Shown: one piece after another, positions 9,581-18,696 of the stretch
How positions within the stretch are numbered: the stretch's first letter is position 1
Layout: each line of letters opens with the position of its first letter
Source of the DNA: CAZIHO01 sp964538875
GTDB lineage: Bacteria; Pseudomonadota; Gammaproteobacteria; Chromatiales; Chromatiaceae
Assembly (NCBI GenBank): GCA_964538875.1
Contig: CAZIHO010000003.1
Coordinates: 1-64,000 of the forward strand
Direction of reading: 5' to 3'
Length of the DNA stretch: 64,000 nt
Translations under genes and position numbers: made by a program
Notes under the pieces: model-generated
What the model saw: only the letters and a program-made list of their open reading frames with translations
The model's database searches: none
What the model was told of the DNA's origin: nothing

Positions 9581-10117
9581 ATGGCATTGCTGGAGATTCT
9601 TCATTTTCCGGACCCGCGTCTACGTACGCGCGCCCAGCCCGTGGAGCGGGTGGACGGGGAATTGCGTCGATTGATTGACGACATGTTCGAGACCATGTAC
9701 CAGGCACCAGGCATCGGCTTGGCCGCCACCCAGGTCAACGTACACCTGCGGTTGGTGGTGATGGACCTGTCCGATGACCAGAGCGTGCCCCGGGTGTTTA
9801 TCAACCCGCAGATCCTCGACCGGGCCGGCGAGCAGCAGGCCGAGGAGGGTTGTCTATCGGTGCCCGGCATTTATGACTCGGTGCAGCGGGCGGAACGGGT
9901 GCGGGTGCGGGCCCTGAACCGGGATGGGGAGCCCTTTGAACTGGAGGCGGACGGCCTGCTGGCGGTTTGTATCCAGCATGAACTGGATCATTTGGACGGC
10001 AAACTGTTCGTGGATCACCTGTCTAGTCTCAAGCGCGAACGGATTCGCAAGAAACTGGAAAAGGAACAACGGCAACAGAAGAGCCCGGAGCCGGCGCCGC
10101 GCCGCCGGGTCATATGA
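9581..10117 (+). CDS. def: Peptide deformylase
   Basis: A 178-residue type 1 peptide deformylase that removes the formyl group from nascent N-terminal Met. All three motifs are present: GIGLAATQV, EEGCLSVPG (metal ligand Cys91) and HELDHLDGKLF (ligands His133 and His137, catalytic Glu134). The C-terminal tail is basic, as usual in proteobacterial enzymes. It opens the rightward def-fmt-rsmB operon. The AT-rich 150 bases upstream (9404-9580) would contain promoters for both def and the divergent LysM-dprA unit. Confidence 0.96.
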   Translation: MALLEILHFPDPRLRTRAQPVERVDGELRRLIDDMFETMYQAPGIGLAATQVNVHLRLVVMDLSDDQSVPRVFINPQILDRAGEQQAEEGCLSVPGIYDSVQRAERVRVRALNRDGEPFELEADGLLAVCIQHELDHLDGKLFVDHLSSLKRERIRKKLEKEQRQQKSPEPAPRRRVI

Positions 10118-10145
10118 CCAGCCTAGTGGCGATGGACGCTAAATC

Positions 10146-11084
10146 ATGAGCTTTGCACCCCGCTTGGTGTTCGCCGGCACCCCGGAATTTTCCGTGGCGC
10201 CCCTGCGCGCCCTGCTCGACGCGGGCTACCAAGTGGCCGCGGTCTATACCCAGCCGGATCGGCCGGCGGGGCGGGGCCGGCAACTCCAGGCCAGTCCGGT
10301 CAAGGCGTTGGCCCTGTCCCGGGGTGTGCCGGTGCTACAGCCTGCGACCCTCAAGGGTGCCGAGGCGCGGGACCAGTTGGCGGCCCTGGGGGCGGACCTG
10401 CTGGTGGTGGTGGCCTATGGATTGATCCTGCCCCAGGCCATCCTGGATACCCCCCGCCTAGGCTGCATCAATATCCATGCTTCCCTGCTGCCCCGCTGGC
10501 GGGGCGCGGCGCCGATTCAGCGGGCACTGCTGGCTGGGGATGAGGAAACCGGCGTCTGCATCATGGCCATGGAAGCGGGTTTGGACAGCGGGCCGGTATT
10601 ACACCGGCGGGTCTGTCCCATCGCGGCGGATGATACCGGCGGCAGTCTCCATGACCGGCTGATGGCGCTGGGCGCCGAGGCGTTGCTGGAAGTCCTTCCC
10701 CGGTTCGCGGCCGGCGCGCCGGCCGGGCAAGTCCAGGACGCTGGCTTGGCGACCTATGCCCACAAGTTGGACAAGGGAGAAGCCCGGATCGACTGGAGCC
10801 ACCCGGCCCTGGACATCGAACGCCAAGTGCGCGCCTTCGACCCCTGGCCGGTGGCGGAAACCGGTTTTCGGGGTCAGACAATGCGGGTTTGGTCAGCCAG
10901 GGTGGTGGATCAAGGCGTCCATGGCGTCCCCGGCCGGGTGGTCGCTGTTGGCGACGGGGGCCTGGACGTGGCGACCGGCGCCGGTTTGTTGCGGATAACC
11001 CGGCTGCAAATGCCGGGCAAGCGAGTGGTGGCGGCGGGCGACTTTCGTCATGCCCACGACCTCGCCGATGTGGTCCTCGGCTGA
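10146..11084 (+). CDS. fmt: Methionyl-tRNA formyltransferase
   Basis: A 312-residue Fmt that formylates initiator Met-tRNA using 10-formyl-THF, upstream of deformylation by the neighbouring Def. Landmarks are RLVFAGTPEFSV at the N-terminus, the folate/formyl site HASLLPRWRGAAPIQ, the conserved Asp in MEAGLDSGPVL, and the C-terminal tRNA-binding OB domain (ARIDWSHPALDIERQVRAFD). Length equals the family norm. It begins 28 bases after def and ends 5 bases before rsmB. Confidence 0.96.
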   Translation: MSFAPRLVFAGTPEFSVAPLRALLDAGYQVAAVYTQPDRPAGRGRQLQASPVKALALSRGVPVLQPATLKGAEARDQLAALGADLLVVVAYGLILPQAILDTPRLGCINIHASLLPRWRGAAPIQRALLAGDEETGVCIMAMEAGLDSGPVLHRRVCPIAADDTGGSLHDRLMALGAEALLEVLPRFAAGAPAGQVQDAGLATYAHKLDKGEARIDWSHPALDIERQVRAFDPWPVAETGFRGQTMRVWSARVVDQGVHGVPGRVVAVGDGGLDVATGAGLLRITRLQMPGKRVVAAGDFRHAHDLADVVLG

Positions 11085-11089
11085 TCCCG

Positions 11090-12430
11090 GTGGCTCGTCA
11101 ACCGACGATCCGGCCCGGTGCCGATCCCCGCGCCAGCGCGGCCAGGGCCCTGCGGGAGGTGCTGGGTGCCGGTCGTTCCCTGGACCAGGCCCTGGACGTC
11201 CATCTGGATGGATTCCGGGACGCCCGGGACCGGGCCTTGGCCCAGGAAATCGCCTTTGGTGTGTTGCGTTTTCTGCCCCGGCTGCAACTCCTTGCCAGCC
11301 ATTTATTAGAACGGCCCCTGCCGGCCCGGGATCTGGATGTGGCCTGTCTGCTATGGGCCGGCCTGTACCAACTCCTGTACCTGCGGGTCGCTGAACATGC
11401 CGCAGTGGGGGAGACGGTGGGCGCGGCGGCGCTGCTTGGCAAGCCCTGGGCGCGGGGTCTGCTGAACGGCGTGTTGCGCAATTTCCTGCGACGGCGGGAG
11501 CAACTACTGGCGATGGTGGATGCGGACCCAACCGCCCGCGCCTGCTTCCCCGGCTGGCTTCTGGAGTGTCTGCGGCAGGCCTGGCCCGACGATTGGGAAG
11601 CGCTGGTGGACGCCAGCAATCAGCGTCCACCCCTCTGTTTGCGGGTCAACCCCATGCACGGGGAGCGGGACGCCTATGCCGAGCGTCTGGCGGAGCAGGG
11701 CCTGGCGACCCAACCTCTGAGGCACGCTCCCCAGGGTCTGCGCATGGAGCGGCCGGTAGGAGTGGAAGCCTTGCCCGGATTCGACCTCGGCTGGGTATCG
11801 ATCCAGGACGGCGCCGCCCAGTTGGCGGCGCCTTTGCTGGGGGTGCGGCCCGGTGACCGGGTGCTGGACGCCTGCGCGGCACCCGGCGGCAAAACGACCC
11901 ACTTGCTGGAGCTAGCGGCCGGGTGTCTGGATCTCACCGCCGTGGACGGCGAGGCCAGCCGTCTAGAGCCCCTAGAGGACAACCTGAGGCGTCTGGGATT
12001 CCGGGGCCGGGTATTGGCCGGGGACCTGCGCGACCCGGCCACCGGCTGGGCGGACCGGTCCTACCAGGGCATCTTGTTGGACGTGCCCTGTTCCGCCACC
12101 GGCGTCATTCGCCATCATCCCGACATTAAATGGTTGCGCCGTCCCGGCGATCTGGACAACCTGACCCGCTTGCAAGGGGAATTGCTAGATGCGGTCTGGC
12201 CCCACCTGGCAGTGGGCGGTATCCTTGTTTACGTGACCTGTTCCCTTTTGCCGGATGAGAACCAACAGCAAGTGCGCGCCTTTTTGCAACGTACGCCGGA
12301 TGCCCGGGAACTGCCGATTGAGGCCCCCTGGGGGCGTGCCCTAGCGCCGGGTCGCCAGGTTTTGACCGGCGAGGACGGCATGGACGGCTTCTATTTCGCA
12401 CGCATGACCCGCCTAGGGTCTCCCACTTGA
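11090..12430 (+). CDS. rsmB: 16S rRNA m5C967 methyltransferase
   Basis: A 446-residue RsmB, which methylates C967 of 16S rRNA using SAM. I choose the GTG at 11090, just after the fmt stop: the open frame extends further upstream, but that part only reads fmt in another frame. The N-terminal NusB-like RNA-binding domain (about 1-140) precedes the Rossmann domain with LDACAAPGGKTTHLLEL and both conserved cysteines: Cys334 in DVPCSATGV and the Cys384 motif in YVTCSLLPDEN. The stop overlaps the TTG start of the next gene. Confidence 0.94.
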   Translation: MARQPTIRPGADPRASAARALREVLGAGRSLDQALDVHLDGFRDARDRALAQEIAFGVLRFLPRLQLLASHLLERPLPARDLDVACLLWAGLYQLLYLRVAEHAAVGETVGAAALLGKPWARGLLNGVLRNFLRRREQLLAMVDADPTARACFPGWLLECLRQAWPDDWEALVDASNQRPPLCLRVNPMHGERDAYAERLAEQGLATQPLRHAPQGLRMERPVGVEALPGFDLGWVSIQDGAAQLAAPLLGVRPGDRVLDACAAPGGKTTHLLELAAGCLDLTAVDGEASRLEPLEDNLRRLGFRGRVLAGDLRDPATGWADRSYQGILLDVPCSATGVIRHHPDIKWLRRPGDLDNLTRLQGELLDAVWPHLAVGGILVYVTCSLLPDENQQQVRAFLQRTPDARELPIEAPWGRALAPGRQVLTGEDGMDGFYFARMTRLGSPT

Positions 12431-12981
12431 ACCTACGGACCCTCCTGGGTGTGCTGCTGGCCTGGCTGGGACTGAGCGCGGCGGTACTGGCGGACGAATT
12501 CGAAGTGATCCAGGCCAAGGCGCGCCGGGACCAGAATGCCTGGGTGCTGGATGCCCGGGTGCGCTACGGCTTCACCGCCACCGCCCTGGAGGCCCTGGAC
12601 AATGGCGTGCCCTTGACTTTGGAGGTGCGCGCCCAGGTGCGCCGCGCCGGCTCCTGGATCTGGTCACCCAGCCTGGTGGATAAGCAATTCCTTTATCAGA
12701 TCCGCTTCCAGCCCCTCACCAACCAATACCAGGTGGTGGACGTGCGGAGTGGGTCCCGCCGTGCCTTCGTGACCCGCGCCAGCGCCGTCGCCGCCCTCGG
12801 GGAAGTGGACGGCGTGCCCTTGATCGAGCAGTCGGCCCTGGAGCCGGGCCAGAAGTATCAGGTGCACCTCAAAGCCGCCCTGGATATCGAGGCGCTGCCC
12901 CTGCCATTGCGGCCTCTGGCTTATCTCAAGCCCTCGTGGCAACTCTCCAGCGCGTGGAGCACATGGCCCTTGGCGCCCTAG
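12427..12981 (+). CDS. DUF4390 domain protein, exported
   Basis: A 184-residue protein with an N-terminal signal-like segment (LLGVLLAWLGLSAAVLA) and a beta-rich body (VLDARVRYGFTATALEALDNGVPLTLEV) typical of DUF4390, a family usually encoded between rsmB and ntrY. The start is TTG, embedded in the rsmB stop (TTGA overlap), which implies translational coupling. Its end overlaps ntrY by 19 bases. Function is unknown. The constant link to the NtrY sensor suggests an envelope accessory, which is inference only. Confidence 0.8.
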   Translation: MNLRTLLGVLLAWLGLSAAVLADEFEVIQAKARRDQNAWVLDARVRYGFTATALEALDNGVPLTLEVRAQVRRAGSWIWSPSLVDKQFLYQIRFQPLTNQYQVVDVRSGSRRAFVTRASAVAALGEVDGVPLIEQSALEPGQKYQVHLKAALDIEALPLPLRPLAYLKPSWQLSSAWSTWPLAP

Positions 12982-15218
12982 GCCAGCGTCTGCGCCGACC
13001 CGGCGTCTGGCCAGTGGCGGCGTTCCTGGTCCTGGTGTTGCTAGCCTTGGACCTGATGAGCGACGCCGTCCAAAAGTCCGACGCCCTCAGCCGCGCCTTC
13101 GTCCCCCTGTTGGTGACGGTGCTGTTGGGCCTGCTGGCCCTGGGCGTATTGCTGGTCATCAATCTGGTCAAGCTGGTGACCCGCTACCGGCGCCAGGTGG
13201 CGGGTTCCCGCCTGACCGGGCGCATGGTCGGCATGTTCGCCCTGATTGCCCTGGTGCCGGTCTCCATCGTTTATTACTACTCCATCAATCTGCTAGTTCG
13301 AGGCATCGACAGTTGGTTCGACCTGCGGGTCGATCAGGCCATCGAGGACGCCCTTGACTTGAGCAAGGCGGCCCTGGGCCTCAACCAGCGGGTATTGCGC
13401 CGCTACACCATGCAGCACATGTCGGCCCTAGAGGATTTTTCCCCGGATGGGCTGGCCGTCGCCCTGGAAGAAATGCGGGACGAATCCGGCGCGCTGGAAC
13501 TCACCTTGGTGCGGGAGAATGGCCAACTGGTCGCCTCCAGCATCGAGGACGCCGCCAAGCTGGTGCCGGACCTGCCCGGTTCCGACGCCCTGCAGCAGTT
13601 GCGGGATAGCCAGATTTACGTCGGCCTTTACTCCCGGGGCGGCGATGAGTTGCTGGTGCGGGTGCTGATGCGTCTGGCGGAACCCCTGGAGCAGGGGCGG
13701 CCCCTGATCCTGCAGGCCCTATATCCCACCTCCGCCCATTTGAACCGGCTGTCAAACCGGCTGGAAGACGCCTACAACCACTACCGGGAAATGGCCTATC
13801 TGCGCCAGTCCCTCAAGTTCAGCTTTAGCCTGACCCTGTCCCTGGTGGTGGTGTTCAGCCTGATGGCCGCCCTGTTGGCCGCCTTCCACAGTGCCCGGCG
13901 GCTGGTGGCGCCGGTCAGCGACATCGCCGAGGGCACCCGGGCGGTGGCCTTGGGAGACTACGAGAAGCAGTTGCCGGTGCCGGAGCAAGACGACGAACTC
14001 AGTGTGCTGGTGGCTTCCTTCAATGCCATGACCCGGCGCCTGGGCCGGGCCCGGGACGAGGCCGCCAACAGCCGTCAGGAAGTAGAACGCCAGCGCGCCT
14101 ACCTCCAAACCGTGCTGGGCCGCCTGTCCAGCGGCGTGGTGGCGTTCGACGCCGATCTCAATCTGCGTACCGCCAACCCGGCGGTTCAGCAAATCCTAGG
14201 CCTGGACCTGGAACATCACCTGAGCCAGCCCCTGGCCGGTCTAGCCCTGGCCCACCCGCGCCTGGCGCCCCTGGTCGAGGTGCTGGACGGTCCCCTGCGG
14301 GCGGACCAGGAATGGCGCCAGGAAGTGACCCTGTTCAGCCAGGACGGGCGCCAGGTGCTGCTGTGCCGGGTCAGCCCATTCGCGGAACCCGACGGGCAGC
14401 GGGGCCACGTGCTGGTGTTCGATGACATCACGACCCTCATCAAGGCCCAGCGGGACGCGGCCTGGGGTGAGGTGGCGCGACGCCTGGCCCACGAAATCAA
14501 GAATCCCCTCACCCCGATTCAACTCTCGGCAGAACGGCTGCGGCACAAATTCCTGGGCCGCTTGGCGGAGGCGGACGAGCGGATTCTAGAGCGCTCTACC
14601 CAGACCATCGTCCAACAGGTGGAAGCCATGAAGACCATGGTCAACGCTTTCTCGGATTACGCCCGCCCCCCCAAGCTGCATCCGGAAGCCCTGGTGCTGG
14701 ACGCGCTGGTGGCGGACGTGCTGGATCTGTACCACGGTAGCGCCGGCAGCAGCCGTCTGGAGGTGGTCCTGGGGAGCGGCGGCGGCGTCATCAACGGCGA
14801 CGCCTTGCGCTTGCGACAAGTGATCCATAACCTGGTAAAAAATGCCCAGGAGGCGCTGGAAGGCCGGGAAGGCGGGGTGGTCCGGGTGGATACCAGCCTG
14901 CATCGCGCCGATGACAGCAGTTACGTGGAACTGAAGGTACGGGACAATGGGCCCGGCTTCGACCCGGACCTGGCCGGGCGGCTGTTTGACCCCTATGTGA
15001 CGACCAAGGTCAAGGGTACCGGCCTGGGGCTCGCGATCGTGAAACAGATCGTCGAGGAACATGGGGGTATCATTTGGGCTGAAAATTGCAGTGGCGGGGC
15101 TTGCCTGATTCTGCGCATGCCGGTACTGAGGCGCTCTTTGCCGGACCAAGCGGCGGCGGCCCAACCGACGGAAGTCACGCCCACCCAATCCAACCACAAC
15201 AGCAAGAGCGAGGACTGA
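12963..15218 (+). CDS. ntrY: NtrY-type membrane sensor histidine kinase
   Basis: A 751-residue sensor kinase. I choose the ATG at 12963, preceded by GGAG at 5 bases; a start 9 codons earlier is possible. It has N-terminal membrane segments (about residues 12-100) and a periplasmic or linker stretch, then another segment near 280-300. A HAMP (RLVAPVSDIAEGTRAVALG), a PAS (residues about 370-480) and the HisKA box with His510 in RLAHEIKNPLTP follow. The ATPase domain has NLVKNAQEAL, DNGPGFD and GTGLGLAIVKQ. It forms a TGATG overlap with ntrX. Role: nitrogen and/or redox-envelope signalling, by family. Confidence 0.9.
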   Translation: MALGALGQRLRRPGVWPVAAFLVLVLLALDLMSDAVQKSDALSRAFVPLLVTVLLGLLALGVLLVINLVKLVTRYRRQVAGSRLTGRMVGMFALIALVPVSIVYYYSINLLVRGIDSWFDLRVDQAIEDALDLSKAALGLNQRVLRRYTMQHMSALEDFSPDGLAVALEEMRDESGALELTLVRENGQLVASSIEDAAKLVPDLPGSDALQQLRDSQIYVGLYSRGGDELLVRVLMRLAEPLEQGRPLILQALYPTSAHLNRLSNRLEDAYNHYREMAYLRQSLKFSFSLTLSLVVVFSLMAALLAAFHSARRLVAPVSDIAEGTRAVALGDYEKQLPVPEQDDELSVLVASFNAMTRRLGRARDEAANSRQEVERQRAYLQTVLGRLSSGVVAFDADLNLRTANPAVQQILGLDLEHHLSQPLAGLALAHPRLAPLVEVLDGPLRADQEWRQEVTLFSQDGRQVLLCRVSPFAEPDGQRGHVLVFDDITTLIKAQRDAAWGEVARRLAHEIKNPLTPIQLSAERLRHKFLGRLAEADERILERSTQTIVQQVEAMKTMVNAFSDYARPPKLHPEALVLDALVADVLDLYHGSAGSSRLEVVLGSGGGVINGDALRLRQVIHNLVKNAQEALEGREGGVVRVDTSLHRADDSSYVELKVRDNGPGFDPDLAGRLFDPYVTTKVKGTGLGLAIVKQIVEEHGGIIWAENCSGGACLILRMPVLRRSLPDQAAAAQPTEVTPTQSNHNSKSED

Positions 15219-16588
15219 TGAGCGCACCCCATATCCTGGTGGTGGACGACGAGCGGGACATCCGTAACCTGGTTAAGGAAATCCTTGAGGATGAAGGCTA
15301 CGAGGTGGCCAGCGCCGATAGTGGCGAGGCGGCCCGGCAATCCCTGCGTCAGCAGCGGCCAGACCTGGTATTGCTGGATATTTGGATGCCGGACGTGGAT
15401 GGCATCACCCTGCTCAAGGAATGGTCCGATGCAGAGGAACTGCCCTGTCCGGTCATCATGATGTCCGGACACGGCACCGTGGAAACTGCAGTCGAGGCGA
15501 CCCGCCTGGGTGCCTACGACTTCCTGGAGAAGCCCCTGTCCCTGGCCAAACTGCTGCTCACCGTGGAGCGGGCCCTGGAAGCGGACAAGCTGCAACGGGA
15601 AAACCTGGGCCTGCGCAAACGCAACGCGCCGGTGCTGGAGCCAGTGGGCAAAAGCGCAGTCATGCAGCGCCTGCGGGAGCAGGTCAAGCGGGTCGCCCAA
15701 CACGACACTTGGGTACTCATCACCGGCGAACCCGGCAGCGGCCGGGAGACCTTCGCCCGCTATCTGCATTCCCAGAGCGCCCGCCGGGACCGGCCGTTCG
15801 TGGACCTGGGCGTATCTGCCATCGCCCGCGGCAACGCAGCCCGGGAATTGTTCGGCAGCGAGGATGGGGGCCGGGTCCATTACGGCGGCCTAGAACAGGC
15901 CAGCGGCGGCACCCTGTTCCTGGATGAAGTGGCGGACATGGGCCTGGAAGCCCAAGCCCAACTGTTGGGTGCCTTGGATACCGGATCCTTCCTGCGTTTC
16001 GGCGGCACTGAGCCGGTGCGCATCGACGTGCGCATCATCGCCGCCACCCAACGCAACCTGGAGGAAGAAGTCCGGGCCGGCCGCTTCCGGGAGGATCTCT
16101 TCTATCACCTCAACGTGGTGCCGGTGCATGTGCCGCCACTGCGGGAACACCATGAGGACGTGCCGGAACTCTTGGGCTATTACGTGGATCATTTCTCCAG
16201 CCACGACAAGCTGCCCTACCGGCATTTCAACATGCCGGCCCAAAATTACCTCCGCAACTACAGTTGGCACGGCAACGTGCGGGAACTTAAGAACCTGGTG
16301 CAACGCCTGTTGATCCTGGGCGCTGGCGAGGACATCACCCAGGACGAGATCGTGGGCGCTCTGGGCGCGCCGCCCCCAGCCGAAGTCCAGGAACTGGGCC
16401 GGTCCCTGTCCTTCGACCTACCTCTGCGGGAAGCCCGGGAACAATTTGAAAAGTCCTACCTGGAATTCCAGCTAAAGAAACACCTGGGCAACGTCAGCAA
16501 AATGGCCAAGGAAGTGGGCATGGAACGCACCCACCTATACCGCAAGCTGCGGGCACTGGGGGTGGAGATTAAGGAACGGCCCCGGTAA
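15218..16588 (+). CDS. ntrX: NtrX-type response regulator, altered AAA+ domain
   Basis: A 456-residue NtrC-family regulator, partner of NtrY by overlap. The receiver domain has phospho-acceptor Asp54 in LLDIWMPDVDG. The central AAA+ domain keeps GGTLFLDEVADM (Walker B), FREDLFYHLNVVPVH and WHGNVRELKN. Two features are unusual for a sigma-54 activator: Walker A reads GEPGSGRE, with Arg176 where Lys is normal, and the GAFTGA sigma-54 contact loop is absent (ELFGSEDGGRVHYGGLEQ). A Fis-type helix-turn-helix ends the protein (GNVSKMAKEVGMERTHLYRK). The start MSAPHILVVDDE is chosen over an upstream frame extension. It may bind DNA without activating sigma-54. Confidence 0.9.
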   Translation: MSAPHILVVDDERDIRNLVKEILEDEGYEVASADSGEAARQSLRQQRPDLVLLDIWMPDVDGITLLKEWSDAEELPCPVIMMSGHGTVETAVEATRLGAYDFLEKPLSLAKLLLTVERALEADKLQRENLGLRKRNAPVLEPVGKSAVMQRLREQVKRVAQHDTWVLITGEPGSGRETFARYLHSQSARRDRPFVDLGVSAIARGNAARELFGSEDGGRVHYGGLEQASGGTLFLDEVADMGLEAQAQLLGALDTGSFLRFGGTEPVRIDVRIIAATQRNLEEEVRAGRFREDLFYHLNVVPVHVPPLREHHEDVPELLGYYVDHFSSHDKLPYRHFNMPAQNYLRNYSWHGNVRELKNLVQRLLILGAGEDITQDEIVGALGAPPPAEVQELGRSLSFDLPLREAREQFEKSYLEFQLKKHLGNVSKMAKEVGMERTHLYRKLRALGVEIKERPR

Positions 16589-16965
16589 TTCAAGAAAAAA
16601 GATTATTAGGGTAGTTATCGTTGCAAAGCATGTGGCATCGGTTTATGCCAAGTTAACAAAACCCCTCTAGAAAACTACTTGCTCTACCGGAGTGATAGTT
16701 CAGAGGATCGTTATCCCGGCAGGGAGCGCCGGGAGTCGGGTGCCAGGAAGGCACCGAGCCTGTATATGGAGGATAAAGGAGAATTTCTGGAATTTTTCTC
16801 TTGTCGTCCTACTGCTGCAAAGCTTTCCTACGATCAAAAACTTCGTTATTCTGGATTTTCTTCGATCGGTACTTACCAGTCGTTTGTCGAGAATGGGCGC
16901 TCTAGCCATACCGTCTGCTCTTCTATTCGGGCGGTCTATTTGTCGAATCATTAAGGAGGACTATT
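16589..16965 (+). other. AT-rich intergenic region with two hairpins
   Basis: There is no convincing gene in these 377 bases; the open frames here have unconvincing composition. G+C drops sharply right after ntrX. Two adjacent GC-rich stem-loops stand inside it: CCCGGC/GCCGGG at 16715-16733, and CGGGTGCC/GGCACCG at 16737-16756 (one bulged G). No T-run follows them. The region ends in a strong AAGGAGGA ribosome site for the nuclease gene. It could be a terminator region, a REP-like element or the edge of an insertion. Confidence 0.5.
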
Positions 16966-18237
16966 GTGTCTATAGAAAAAATAAAGGCGGTCTCTGAGCA
17001 GATATTAAACCGACTTCCGGCGGTTTTAGGAAAGAGTGAGGAGGCGACAAAACAGGCTCTGGTGTTACCAATGCTTGATGCGCTGGGGTACGACATATGG
17101 AATCCTACCGAGGTCTGCCCAGAATATGAAGCTGATTTTGCCGTAAAGAAAATCGGACAGAAGGAAAAGGTGGATGTTGCTCTCCTGGTGGGAAATTGCC
17201 CAAGAATATTTATTGAAGTAAAAGCTGTTGAGACGTTGCTTGATGGACATGAAGGACAGCTTGCAAGATACTTTAATTCAATTTCTTCAGTAACCTTGGG
17301 AATACTTACTAACGGTATCGAATGGCGCTTTTTTACAGATACCGGGAATCCTAATGTAATGGATAGTCAACCATTCCATGTCGTTAATCTTGAGTCGGCG
17401 GATCAGGGCTTGGATGTAATGGCTCGGTTTTCAAAACCTGTTTTTTCACCAGAGGCAATTCGGGATTTTGCTACTGAACTCCTTTATACGGCGAATATAG
17501 CCGTCTTTTTACGGTCTGAAATTGATCTTCGGGAAAAGGAGCCCAGTGAATATTTTATTCGGTGGATTTTAAAGTCGGAAAAAATGTACGACGGAGTTGT
17601 TAACCAGAATGTGATAGAGAGGTTTCGACCGATCGTCAAGGCGGGCATTACCCGAGTAATACGGGAGGTTGTTCGTCGGTCCGTTGCTGCACTTGATATT
17701 GAGGCAGCCCGCGCAGATCCAAAAGAATCGCCTCTCGTTGCTACGGTAGACCAGAACCCACTGGATGCCCCCATAGCGGCCGAAACTCCTGAAGTTGTAA
17801 AGCTCGGAATAGTAACCACACATAAAGAATTGGAATTGTTTGCGATTGCAAAAGAGATATTTGAACGATCGTCGTTTGCGGATGCCCTAATATTTGATGC
17901 AACGATGAGAAAGGAAGTGCCGATTTCAATAGCCTATAAGGATACGACTGGGTATTTTGGTATTTATTTCAATAAACCAGGATGGTGGATTTTGCGAGCG
18001 GTAACGGAGTCCAAGAAACCCTGGTTAGGTTTCAGCCTTTCGGGAGACGTTGGTCAACGATTGCTACCCGACTCCTTCAGTAGACTTTCGCCAAGTCCTC
18101 ATGCGGATTTCAGGGTAGGTATAACGACGCCGAGCGATTTGCGGCAGTTAGAGCGAGTGCTGCTCGCTTCGTTCGAAGCCGTTATCACCGAGCGAAATCC
18201 ATCGGGTAATGGCGGATCAGTTCTAGGCTCGCGGTGA
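16966..18237 (+). CDS. Orphan HsdR-N-like restriction endonuclease domain protein
   Basis: A 423-residue protein starting at GTG behind a near-perfect AAGGAGGA. Residues about 20-160 resemble the type I restriction enzyme R-protein N-terminal nuclease (HSDR_N_2): ALVLPMLDALGYD, then Asp70 (KVDVALL), Glu84 and Lys86 (FIEVKA) spaced as in PD-(D/E)XK nucleases, then LARYFNSI and LGILTNGIEWRFF. There is no helicase domain. The C-terminal 250 residues are unassigned, with a possible second folded domain at 280-400. Codon use is AT-rich, unlike all neighbours, implying recent transfer. No methylase or specificity subunit is nearby, so a defence or solitary nuclease role is inference. Confidence 0.75.
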   Translation: MSIEKIKAVSEQILNRLPAVLGKSEEATKQALVLPMLDALGYDIWNPTEVCPEYEADFAVKKIGQKEKVDVALLVGNCPRIFIEVKAVETLLDGHEGQLARYFNSISSVTLGILTNGIEWRFFTDTGNPNVMDSQPFHVVNLESADQGLDVMARFSKPVFSPEAIRDFATELLYTANIAVFLRSEIDLREKEPSEYFIRWILKSEKMYDGVVNQNVIERFRPIVKAGITRVIREVVRRSVAALDIEAARADPKESPLVATVDQNPLDAPIAAETPEVVKLGIVTTHKELELFAIAKEIFERSSFADALIFDATMRKEVPISIAYKDTTGYFGIYFNKPGWWILRAVTESKKPWLGFSLSGDVGQRLLPDSFSRLSPSPHADFRVGITTPSDLRQLERVLLASFEAVITERNPSGNGGSVLGSR

Positions 18238-18298
18238 ATATGTTCTTTTGGCGGATTCGGTCTCGTTCCCGGAGTAGACCATGCCACCGGAGGCGACT

Positions 18299-18646
18299 AT
18301 GGCTATCTTGGACAATCTAAACGCCCTGTTGGCGGCGGGCCGGGACACGGCGCTGCTGCGTCAGAGCCTAGGTAGCGAATACATTAAGGCCGGTGCCTGG
18401 GACCAGGCGCTGATCCATTTGGCCCGGGCGGTGGAATTGGACCCGGCCTATTCCGCCGCCTGGAAGCTGTACGGCAAGGCGCTAGTGGAGACCGGTCAGT
18501 TGGACGCGGCGTTGGCCGCTTATCAGCAGGGTATCGCGGTGGCGGAGGCAAAGGGCGATATCCAGGCCGCCAAGGAAATGGGCGTGTTTCGACGCCGAAT
18601 CGAGCGGACTCTGGCGGCCGGCGCGGCACCCAAGACATCGGACTAA
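18299..18646 (+). CDS. Small TPR protein
   Basis: A 115-residue soluble protein with about two tetratricopeptide repeats (GSEYIKAGAWDQALIHLARA, then YGKALVETGQLDAALAAYQQ). I choose the ATG at 18299, with GGAGG 7 bases before it; an ATG 6 codons upstream lacks such a site. High G+C returns here. TPRs mediate protein-protein contact; the partner is unknown. It is followed after 50 bases by the aldo/keto reductase gene on the same strand, so co-transcription is possible. Confidence 0.82.
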   Translation: MAILDNLNALLAAGRDTALLRQSLGSEYIKAGAWDQALIHLARAVELDPAYSAAWKLYGKALVETGQLDAALAAYQQGIAVAEAKGDIQAAKEMGVFRRRIERTLAAGAAPKTSD

Positions 18647-18696
18647 CCCAGCCTGGGGCGGGGCTGCCCCGGTTTTAGCTTGCAGAGGCATGACCC

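Noticed and set aside
10889..11089. Longer N-terminus for rsmB
   Set aside because: Overlaps fmt by 200 bases and reads it in another frame; GTG at 11090 gives the normal length.
16679..16954. Open frame of 91 codons before the nuclease gene
   Set aside because: No ribosome site, composition unlike a protein, and it runs through two stem-loops; a second frame overlaps it equally.
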